14,043 bases of DNA from NCBI GenBank assembly GCA_937996755.1, contig CALKUS010000172.1, positions 1-14,043 on the forward strand, given 5' to 3'. The stretch's first letter is position 1. Each line of letters opens with the position of its first letter. This document shows, one piece after another, positions 8,457-14,043 of this stretch. A program made the translations under genes and the position numbers. Below the pieces are notes generated by a model. The model had not been told where the DNA came from, searched no databases, and was given only the letters and a program-made list of their open reading frames with translations. The DNA comes from an uncultured Pseudomonadota bacterium (lineage in GTDB: Bacteria; Pseudomonadota; Gammaproteobacteria; Xanthomonadales; Ahniellaceae).

Positions 8457-8627
8457 TCGTCATTCCCGCGCAGGTCGAGTGAGCGCTGCTGCGCCATGCC
8501 GGTGGCATGGCGCGCGCTCATTCGGGTGAGCCATGGATGGCGAACGGGGGTGCCGCAGGGACGCTGTACTCGGTTCACGCAGCGCGGTTCAAGATCAACA
8601 TGGATTCCCGCTTTCGCGGGAATGACG
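8457..8627. repeat. Composite palindromic element with 13-bp terminal inverted repeats (MITE/REPIN-like)
   Basis: The ends, CGTCATTCCCGCG (8458-8470) and CGCGGGAATGACG (8615-8627), are perfect inverted repeats. The right end is itself a hairpin, ATTCCCGC-TTTC-GCGGGAAT (8604-8623). Inside lies a strong palindrome: GCGCCATGCC (8491-8500) pairs with GGCATGGCGC (8504-8513), and after a four-base bulge TGAGCGC (8480-8486) pairs with GCGCTCA (8514-8520). A small GCCAT-GG-ATGGC hairpin follows at 8530-8541. No coding potential and no clear target-site duplication were seen. It fills most of the gap between the porin stop and the OPX start. CGTCATTCCCGCG-type motifs are common intergenic repeats in proteobacteria (from memory), so this is probably a non-autonomous repeat; an effect on operon expression is inferred. 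Confidence 0.65.
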
Positions 8628-8654
8628 GGATCCGAGGCCAGGCGAGTCCGGCCC

Positions 8655-9851
8655 TTACGGGCGCGTGAACTCCGCCGACAGCATCCAGACGTCGCGGTCG
8701 TAGTCGAGGTCCTCGAGGTTCGAATCGCGCTCGTAGCGCTTCACGCTGGCGCCGAAGCGCAGCCAGGGGCGGAACAGGTAATCGGCCGACACGCCGAAGA
8801 AGCGCACGTCGTCCTCGCGCTCGCGCGGGCGGTGCTCCTCGGTCGCGAACCCGCCGTCGACGGTCGTGCGGAAGCGCTCGTTCCAGTTGTGCGCCCAGCC
8901 GAGCGTGATGTCCTGGCGCAGGATGTAGTCGCCGAAGCCGTTCGTCTCGTCGGCGTCGCGGCCCGTGCTCAGGTCGAAGATCGAGTAGCTGCGCGGCTTC
9001 CAGGTGACGCCCGCGCGCCACGACGTGCCGCTGAACTCGCTGCGCGTCGGATCGTCGAAGTGCTTCGTCGCGCGGCCCACCATCACGCGGCCCGACGTGC
9101 GCGCCGTGGCATCGAGGTCGACGCCGACGAACAGGTGCGTCTCGTCGCCGTCGAGCGTCGACTCGTCGTAGTCGAACGTGCCGTACTCGGCGCGCACCAG
9201 CGCCGACGTCTTCGGCGCGAGGCGCCAGAGGAACGTGCCGGCGAAGAACTGGTCGGAGCGATCGCGGCTCTCGGTGAACGCTTCGTTGTTCGTGTACTGG
9301 GTGTTGCCGAGGCGCGCGTCGAATTCGAGGCGGCCGCGTGCGCCCGGCGCACCGAAGCGGTAGTTGCCGCCGAATTCGCCGCGCTCGTACTCGTCGGGCT
9401 CGATGTCCAGCAGGCCGAGGCTGCCTTCGCGCGACTCGGTGCCGCGGCGGTCGTGCAGCCAGCCGTAGCTCACGTCCAGGCCGAACGCGTGGCGAAGCTT
9501 CGGGTTGTAGTCCCAGGCGAGCGAGACGCGCTGGTCTTCGTAGTCGTCGATCGGCGAATCGGCGTAACGGCCCACCGCGGCGCTCCACTCGGCCGTCCAC
9601 TGGCTGCGCGGGCTGCCGCCGACGAGGCGAACGGCGGGCGTGATTTCCCAGAACGTCGAGCTCACTTCGCGACGCGAAGCAAGCGTGATGTTGTCGTCGT
9701 AGCCGAAGCTCAGGCCGAGCGTCGGCGTGAAGCCGAAGCCACCGATGGACACGCCTTCTTCCGTCGGCTCGGACGGGGACGAAGGGTCTTGCGCATGGAC
9801 GGCGGCGCTGCTCGTGAGCAGGAGCGCAAATGCCAAACGAGCAACGTTCAA
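8655..9851 (-). CDS. Outer-membrane beta-barrel porin of the polysaccharide export system (BBP2-like)
   Basis: 398 residues from a TTG start at 9851. The TTG is preceded by GGGGGA five bases upstream and places the signal peptide (MNVARLAFALLLTSSAAVHA) at the N-terminus. A longer form, also from TTG (9923), would add 24 mostly basic residues and is less likely. The mature protein is a run of amphipathic beta strands with aromatic ends, opening with FTPTLGLSFGYDDNITLASRREVSSTFWEITPAVRL, typical of putative beta-barrel porin 2 (PF10082), and ending with a strand, WMLSAEFTRP. VpsM of Vibrio and Wzp porins of Myxococcus are polysaccharide-secretion members of this type. It probably forms the outer-membrane channel for the short OPX protein encoded next. 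It lies 159 bases after the polymerase gene, a longer gap than at the other junctions upstream. Confidence 0.88.
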   Translation of the reverse strand: MNVARLAFALLLTSSAAVHAQDPSSPSEPTEEGVSIGGFGFTPTLGLSFGYDDNITLASRREVSSTFWEITPAVRLVGGSPRSQWTAEWSAAVGRYADSPIDDYEDQRVSLAWDYNPKLRHAFGLDVSYGWLHDRRGTESREGSLGLLDIEPDEYERGEFGGNYRFGAPGARGRLEFDARLGNTQYTNNEAFTESRDRSDQFFAGTFLWRLAPKTSALVRAEYGTFDYDESTLDGDETHLFVGVDLDATARTSGRVMVGRATKHFDDPTRSEFSGTSWRAGVTWKPRSYSIFDLSTGRDADETNGFGDYILRQDITLGWAHNWNERFRTTVDGGFATEEHRPREREDDVRFFGVSADYLFRPWLRFGASVKRYERDSNLEDLDYDRDVWMLSAEFTRP

Positions 9852-9856
9852 ACCGA

Positions 9857-9862
9857 TCCCCC
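9857..9862 (-). promoter_or_regulatory. Shine-Dalgarno-like site that decides the porin TTG start
   Basis: On the - strand this reads GGGGGA, five bases before TTG at 9851. It is the only purine-rich site next to a start codon that leaves a normal signal peptide. The upstream TTG at 9923 lacks one, and no ATG or GTG occurs in frame between the two. Confidence 0.5.
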
Positions 9863-10010
9863 GACGCGGTTGCGGGCGCGCAGCCCGGTGGCTGGATTTC
9901 GCCCGTAGATCAAATGGTAACAAGAAATGCCTCAGAGAGAACGGAAATTCCCGGAGGGAAGCCGGACAATGCCTGACGAACGGCAGTCGCGGCGTGGGAG
10001 CTTTGTCGCG

Positions 10011-11378
10011 CTACCGGCTTCGGTGCGGGCGTGCAGAACGCCCGGAGGGCAGCCGGTCCGACAGTACGCCGATCGCGATCGCGGCGTGGAACAGCGCCGC
10101 ATTGGCCGGGATCTGCAGGTTGAAGTCGGCGAGCCCGTGGACGGCGAGCGCCGTGATCGCAGCAACGGCACCGAAGGCGGCACCGCGGATGGCGGGATCG
10201 CGGCGTCGGCGCATCGCGCGGATGGCGAGCACGAGGCCGGCGAGCGGCAAGGCCGCCCAGGTCGCCGCCCCGACCACGCCGCGCTCGGCGAGCAGCTGCG
10301 CCCAGTCGTTGTGCGCGTGGTCGTAGAACAGCCGGACACTGTCGGGCTTCACGGTCGGAAACGCGGTGCGGAACCCGCCGGGCCCGACGCCGAGCCACGG
10401 ATGCTCGCGCCAGAGCGCGAGCGTGGCGCGCGCCACGTCGACGCGCTCGACGTCGCTGGACGCACCCGCCGTCGTCGGCGTCGCGACCGTGGTCTCGCGC
10501 AATCGCGTCGCGACGCGCTCCACGCCGACCCACGAGCCCAGCACCACCAGGTCGATCACCACGACGGAGACGAGGAACCACGCGAGCGTGCGCGGCAGCG
10601 GCCGCATCGCCACCATCGCGGCCACACCCGCGGCGCCGAGCCCGGCGAAGAACGCGACGTTGCCCATGCGCGACTGCGTGAGCACGAGGCCCACGACGAG
10701 CGCGGCGAGCAGCGCGCGCAGGATCGCCTTCGGGCCGAGCAGCAACGCGACGAACGCCCGCGCCCGCGCGCGCCAGCTTTCCCCGCCCTCGCCGCCGAGC
10801 TGCGCGACCAGCAAACCGGCGCCGCAGCCGCCCGCGAGCGCGAGCATGCCCGCGAGGTGGTTGCGGTTGACGTAGGTGCCCGTCGCGACGCCGAGGTTGA
10901 TGGTCTTGCGCGCGAAGAATCCGATCTCCAGGCCGGACAGCGTCATGAACGTCGCGTAGATCGCCTGCACCGCGCCGACCGCGAAGACCACCGCGAGCAG
11001 TCGCCGCAGCCGGCCGGACGTGTCCACCGTCGCGAGCACGAGCAGCAGGATCGCGACGTACATGGCCGTGAGCAGCTCGGCCTTGCGCGCCGCCGTGCGG
11101 TCCAGCGGCCAGCCTTCGCCGGGCCAGTGCGCGGCGACCGCCGTGAGCGCGAGCCAGGCCAGCGCGATCGCCACGACGCTGCGTGAGCGCGCGAATGCCG
11201 GCGACAGCGGCCAGCGGCCGAGCGCCGCGCCGCCGAACACGATCGCCGCGAGCAGGCCGAGCCACGCCGCGAACCACGGCCAGATCCAGTCGCGGTTCGC
11301 GCCCCACGGCCAGGGCAGCGCGAACAACGTGAGCGCGAGCAGCCAGAACGCGAGCGCCGGCGTGCGTCGCGCCGACAT
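10011..11378 (-). CDS. O-antigen ligase/polymerase family protein (Wzy/WaaL-like)
   Basis: 455 residues, an integral inner-membrane protein with about 10-12 hydrophobic segments. Motifs of the Wzy_C/O-antigen ligase family (PF04932) occur in order: TYVNRNHLAG (168-177), LTQSRMG (233-239), a large loop with HPWLGVGPGGF (326-336) and HAHNDW (354-359), then HGLADFNLQIPANA (414-427). In this cluster it most likely polymerises lipid-linked repeat units on the periplasmic face (Wzy role); sequence alone cannot exclude a ligase. The ATG at 11378 overlaps the upstream stop by one base (TGATG), so translation is probably coupled. The last codons lie in a hairpin-forming stretch (10013-10057). A 159-base gap follows, moderately AT-rich at 9905-9950, without a convincing -35/-10 pair. 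Confidence 0.9.
   Translation of the reverse strand: MSARRTPALAFWLLALTLFALPWPWGANRDWIWPWFAAWLGLLAAIVFGGAALGRWPLSPAFARSRSVVAIALAWLALTAVAAHWPGEGWPLDRTAARKAELLTAMYVAILLLVLATVDTSGRLRRLLAVVFAVGAVQAIYATFMTLSGLEIGFFARKTINLGVATGTYVNRNHLAGMLALAGGCGAGLLVAQLGGEGGESWRARARAFVALLLGPKAILRALLAALVVGLVLTQSRMGNVAFFAGLGAAGVAAMVAMRPLPRTLAWFLVSVVVIDLVVLGSWVGVERVATRLRETTVATPTTAGASSDVERVDVARATLALWREHPWLGVGPGGFRTAFPTVKPDSVRLFYDHAHNDWAQLLAERGVVGAATWAALPLAGLVLAIRAMRRRRDPAIRGAAFGAVAAITALAVHGLADFNLQIPANAALFHAAIAIGVLSDRLPSGRSARPHRSR
10013..10057. other. Two-tier hairpin at the 3' end of the polymerase gene
   Basis: The outer stem ACCGGCT/AGCCGGT (10013-10019 with 10051-10057) and the inner stem GGGCGT/ACGCCC (10027-10032 with 10038-10043) are separated by symmetrical seven-base internal loops. 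It covers the last codons and the stop of the polymerase gene. No T-run follows on the - strand, so it is more likely an RNA-stability or attenuation structure than a classical terminator; it may also be chance in GC-rich sequence. Confidence 0.3.
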
Positions 11379-12436
11379 CACGCAACGCCCCCGGGTTGCG
11401 CGAGCGACGGCAACGCGGCCGCGCGACGCCGTGCCCAGGCGTGGTACGCGAACGCCGCGGCGAGGAACGCCGCGAAGCGCGCCACTTCCGGCACGCGGGC
11501 GAGCTCCGCCACGATCGCCAGCGCCGTCGTCGCGGCCCCGGCCGCGAGCAGCAGCAGCCACGCCGCGCGCGGCGTGCGACCGGCACGCATGAGCAGGTGA
11601 TGCACGTGCGTGTGGTCGGCGCCGAACGGCGACGCCCCCGAGGCGATGCGCCGCCACATCACCGACACCGTGTCGATCAGCGGCACCGCGAAGAGCCAGA
11701 GGCCCGTGACGGGCGCGAACGCGCGGTGCTGGCCCTGCGAGAGCCGGATCACGGCCCACGCCACGACGCAGCCGAGCACCAGGCTGCCGCCGTTGCCGAG
11801 GAATGCACGCGCACTGCGTGCGATCGGCGCGTTGAATGCGAGGAAGGCGAGCGTCGCCGCACTGGTGCACGCGAGCACCGCGAGCTCCGCCGCGTGGTTG
11901 CTGCGCCATGCGAACCAGGCCATCGCCGCGAGCGCGAGCAGGATCAAGCTGCCGGCGAGGCCGTCGATGCCGTCGATCATGTTCGCCGCGTTCAACACGC
12001 CGACGAAGCAGAATACGGTCACGGGCCAGGCCGCATACGAGAGCACCGCGACGTGCCCGGGGGCGAGCAGCTCGCCGAAGTCGTGCAGCAGCGCCCCGCC
12101 CCATTTCGCGAGCAGGATGCCCACGCCGATCTGCGCGAGGAAGCGCAGTCGCGGCGAAAGGCCGTGCAGGTCGTCGAGCACGCCGAGCCCGAGCAGCGCG
12201 AGCAGCACCGTGGGCAACACGCGCGGCGAGTGCGCGTCGGGAAGCGCGAGCGTTGCGAGCAGCCCCGCGACGATCGCGATGCCGCCGACGCTGGGCACGC
12301 CACGCGCATGCGTCTTGTGCGTGCCCGGCTTGTCGATCAGGCGCAGGCGGCCCGCGACCCGCACCAGCAGTGCGAGCGCCGCCGCGCAGACCGCGAATGC
12401 GACGCCGGCAGCGAGGGCCAGCGTCGCGACGTTCAC
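11378..12436 (-). CDS. WecA/MraY-family polyprenyl-phosphate sugar-1-phosphate transferase
   Basis: 352 residues, about ten hydrophobic segments, inner membrane (GT4 family, PF00953). It transfers a sugar-1-phosphate, typically from UDP-HexNAc, to undecaprenyl phosphate and so starts the repeat unit. Motifs in order: DKPGTHKTHARGVPSVGG (35-52), DD at 88-89 in LDDLHGLSPRLRF, NAANMIDGIDG (149-159), FLGNGGS (212-218) and DHTHVHHLL (274-282, the WecA-type HIHH region). An oddity is that FLGNGGS has Asn where the family usually has Asp (FMGD-x-GS), a residue of the MraY catalytic aspartate set. The start is GTG at 12436, overlapping the epimerase stop as GTGA; the stop overlaps the polymerase start as TGATG. 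It may be the priming enzyme of this cluster, since no WbaP/WcaJ-type transferase is visible here. Confidence 0.92.
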   Translation of the reverse strand: MNVATLALAAGVAFAVCAAALALLVRVAGRLRLIDKPGTHKTHARGVPSVGGIAIVAGLLATLALPDAHSPRVLPTVLLALLGLGVLDDLHGLSPRLRFLAQIGVGILLAKWGGALLHDFGELLAPGHVAVLSYAAWPVTVFCFVGVLNAANMIDGIDGLAGSLILLALAAMAWFAWRSNHAAELAVLACTSAATLAFLAFNAPIARSARAFLGNGGSLVLGCVVAWAVIRLSQGQHRAFAPVTGLWLFAVPLIDTVSVMWRRIASGASPFGADHTHVHHLLMRAGRTPRAAWLLLLAAGAATTALAIVAELARVPEVARFAAFLAAAFAYHAWARRRAAALPSLAQPGGVA

Positions 12437-13419
12437 GCGACGCCCGCCTCGGCGTCGCGTGCGCCGGCACGCACCTGCTGCTCGATCCAGGCGTACGTGC
12501 GCTCGAGCCCCGCGCGCAGCGGCTGCGACGGCGACCAGCCGAGCCGGGCGGCGATCAGGTGGTTGTCGGAGTTGCGCCCGCGCACGCCGGTCGGCCCGGC
12601 CACGTGGCGCACGCGTTGCTGCTTGCCCGCGATCGCCATGATCATCGCGGCGAACTCGTTGATCGACACCATCTCTTCCGAGCCGATGTTCACCGGCCCG
12701 GTGAAATCCGAGCGCGTGAGGCGGATCGTGCCTTCGACGCATTCGTCGATGTAGAGGAAGGAACGCGTCTGCGTGCCGTCGCCCCACATCTCGATCTCGC
12801 CGCCGGCCGGAGCCATCGCGACCTTGCGGCAGAGCGCCGCGGGCGCCTTCTCGCGGCCGTCGTTCCACGAGCCCTGCGGCCCGAAGATGTTGTGATAGCG
12901 CGCGATGCGCACGGCGAAACCGTGGTTGCGCGCATAGGCGAAGTACAGGCGCTCGGAGAACAGCTTCTCCCAGCCGTATTCCGAATCCGGCGCGGCGGGA
13001 TACGCGGAATCCTCGCTGCACTTCGGATTGCGCGGATCCATCTGGTTGTACTCGGGATACATGCACGCCGAGCTGGAATAGAAGATCCGGCCGACGCGCT
13101 CCGCGCGCATCGCCTCGAGCACGTTGAGGTTGATCTGCGCCGAGTTGTGCATGATCGCCGCGTCGTGCTCGCCGGTGAACACGAACCCCGCGCCGCCCAT
13201 GTCCGCCGCCAGCTGGTAGACCTCGTCGAACCCACCCGCGAGCGCCGCACGACACGTCGCCATCTCGCGCAGGTCGCCCACGATGAAGTCGTCGGCCTCG
13301 CTCGGCGCGTAGCGCGGCCGCTTCAGGTCCACGCCGCGCACGAACGCGCCTTCCTGCCTCAGCCGGCGAACGAGGTGGCTGCCGATGAAACCACCGGCTC
13401 CGAGAACGAGTGCTCTCAC
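12433..13419 (-). CDS. GDP-mannose 3,5-epimerase-like NAD-dependent epimerase
   Basis: 328 residues, a cytoplasmic extended SDR enzyme. It has NAD-binding GAGGFIGSH (7-15), then LAADMGGAGFVFTGEHDAAIMHNS (70-93), SSSACMYP (115-122), YGWEK (148-152), RYHNIFGPQG (174-183), GREKAPAALCRK (188-199), MWGDGTQTRSF (211-221), PVNIGSEEMVSINE (242-255) and GVRGRNSDN (278-286). These follow plant GDP-mannose 3,5-epimerase almost motif for motif, including its catalytic Cys (here 119), the Tyr148/Lys152 pair and the acid/base Lys (here 191). The plant reaction gives GDP-L-galactose and GDP-L-gulose. Here the product would feed the exopolysaccharide (inferred); a related sugar-nucleotide epimerase is the alternative. 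The start is GTG at 13419, seven bases after the upstream stop. The only purine-rich site, AAAAGAGG, lies about 13 bases away. Confidence 0.88.
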   Translation of the reverse strand: MRALVLGAGGFIGSHLVRRLRQEGAFVRGVDLKRPRYAPSEADDFIVGDLREMATCRAALAGGFDEVYQLAADMGGAGFVFTGEHDAAIMHNSAQINLNVLEAMRAERVGRIFYSSSACMYPEYNQMDPRNPKCSEDSAYPAAPDSEYGWEKLFSERLYFAYARNHGFAVRIARYHNIFGPQGSWNDGREKAPAALCRKVAMAPAGGEIEMWGDGTQTRSFLYIDECVEGTIRLTRSDFTGPVNIGSEEMVSINEFAAMIMAIAGKQQRVRHVAGPTGVRGRNSDNHLIAARLGWSPSQPLRAGLERTYAWIEQQVRAGARDAEAGVA

Positions 13420-13426
13420 TGCTGCG

Positions 13427-14043
13427 TCAATGCCTCTTTTCAGTGGGTTGCAAGGCTAGCAAGGCCTCGAGGGCCGCGCACAGCGACGGTGCGTCGCCCA
13501 CGTCCACGCGGCGATAGCGCGCGGGATCGAGCGACGCGGCGCACAGGCCGTGCACGTCGGAGCTCGCCGGGCCGACGAACAGGATGGGACGCCCCGACGC
13601 GATGCACGCGTAGACCTTCGACGGCAGCACGTAGCCCACGAACGGCTCGGACAGCGTGACCAGGTGCACGTCGGCTGCCAGCAGCACCGAGGGCAGCGCT
13701 TCGAGCGCCACCGGCTGCGTGCGCGCGAACGGCAACCCGCGCGAGGCGAGCTCGGCCGCGACGAGGTCGGCGCGCGCGCCCGTGGCGTTGAGCCAGAGCC
13801 CCGCATCGCCGGGGTGCCGCTCGCAGAACGCCGCGAAACCCTCGACGAACGTTCGGTGGTCGTGCGCGACGCCCCAGTTGCCGGAGTACAGGATCACGCG
13901 TCGATCGTGCAGCGCCTCGGGAACGGCCGATGCGCGGACCTGCGGCCCGAACTCGACCGGCGACGGATCGCGCCGCAGCTCGACGCGCGCCGGATCGACG
14001 CCGCCGGCAGCGAGCCGCGCGCGCTGGTCCTCGCCGAGCACCT
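13427..14043 (-). CDS. GT-B glycosyltransferase, C-terminal part (5' end outside window)
   Basis: About 205 residues are visible and the frame stays open to the right edge, so the N-terminal acceptor domain is missing and GTG at 14041 is probably internal. The visible part is the nucleotide-sugar-binding Rossmann half of a GT4-like (glycosyl transferases group 1) enzyme: VILYSGNWGVAHDHRTFVEGF, LWLNATGA, LPSVLLAADVHLVTL, then PFVGYVLPSKVYACIASGRP and ILFVGP. YSGNWG and the PSK-Y-ASGRP block resemble WcaI-type colanic acid transferases. It adds one sugar of the repeat unit in the cytoplasm; donor and acceptor cannot be told. It ends seven bases before the epimerase start, same operon. Confidence 0.88.
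   Translation of the reverse strand, partial: VLGEDQRARLAAGGVDPARVELRRDPSPVEFGPQVRASAVPEALHDRRVILYSGNWGVAHDHRTFVEGFAAFCERHPGDAGLWLNATGARADLVAAELASRGLPFARTQPVALEALPSVLLAADVHLVTLSEPFVGYVLPSKVYACIASGRPILFVGPASSDVHGLCAASLDPARYRRVDVGDAPSLCAALEALLALQPTEKRH

Noticed and set aside
6761..8482. A 573-codon open frame on the + strand opposite the Wzc and OPX genes
   Set aside because: Its translation is Arg/Leu/Val-rich with no domain, and it runs antisense to two well-recognised genes; GC-rich third positions keep the opposite frame open. The same holds for + strand frames at 2046-2978, 3784-5043, 8442-9908, 9927-11186 and 11396-13659.
9915..9945. A sigma-54-like GG...GC promoter or a -35/-10 pair in the AT-richer patch before the porin
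   Set aside because: The GG of AGGCATTTCTTGTT has no GC at the required spacing, and no TTGACA/TATAAT-like pair at 16-18 bases fits; only base composition supports a promoter.

Overview
The window is high-GC DNA from a Gram-negative proteobacterium, most likely a gammaproteobacterium of the Lysobacterales/Xanthomonadales (inferred). The support is a GTAG-type REP doublet of the kind known from Stenotrophomonas and relatives, SlyX and DUF2058 genes, an outer-membrane polysaccharide exporter, and a secreted protein ending in a ...FSNGFE tail that I recall from that order. No tRNA, rRNA, CRISPR array, transposase or phage gene was seen.

Layout. (1) 1-1871, + strand: the 3' part of metH (cobalamin-dependent methionine synthase; B12-binding and activation domains), a REP doublet that overlaps the metH stop codon, and a 94-aa small alpha/beta-barrel-like protein. 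(2) 1872-3929, - strand: a secreted six-cysteine protein of unknown function, a DUF2058 (YaiL-like) protein and SlyX. (3) 3961-14043, - strand: a Wzx/Wzy-type exopolysaccharide cluster, cut by the right edge. In transcription order (right to left) it encodes a partial GT-B glycosyltransferase, a GDP-mannose 3,5-epimerase-like enzyme, a WecA-like polyprenyl-phosphate sugar-1-phosphate transferase, a Wzy/WaaL-type polymerase/ligase, a BBP2-type beta-barrel porin, a short OPX (Wza-like) export protein, a Wzc-type co-polymerase/BY-kinase, a CpsB-type PHP phosphatase and a membrane-anchored TPR-like protein. No Wzx flippase is in view; it may lie to the right.

How it works together (inference from families). 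The WecA-like enzyme primes undecaprenyl phosphate and glycosyltransferases extend the repeat unit, possibly with an L-galactose-type sugar from the epimerase. The Wzy-like protein polymerises. Wzc controls chain length through a tyrosine-rich tail, which CpsB would dephosphorylate. The polymer leaves through the short OPX protein together with the beta-barrel. Several junctions overlap by 1-4 bases (GTGA, TGATG), so the genes are probably co-translated.

Non-coding structure is the least conventional part of the window: the REP doublet at 1449-1535, an inverted pair of GAGTAY-rich hexamer repeats between wzc and cpsB (5382-5508), a composite palindromic element with 13-bp terminal inverted repeats between the OPX and porin genes (8457-8627), and smaller hairpins at 3008-3047 and 10013-10057. 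No gene-free stretch exceeds 300 bases; the longest (8387-8654) is largely filled by the composite element.
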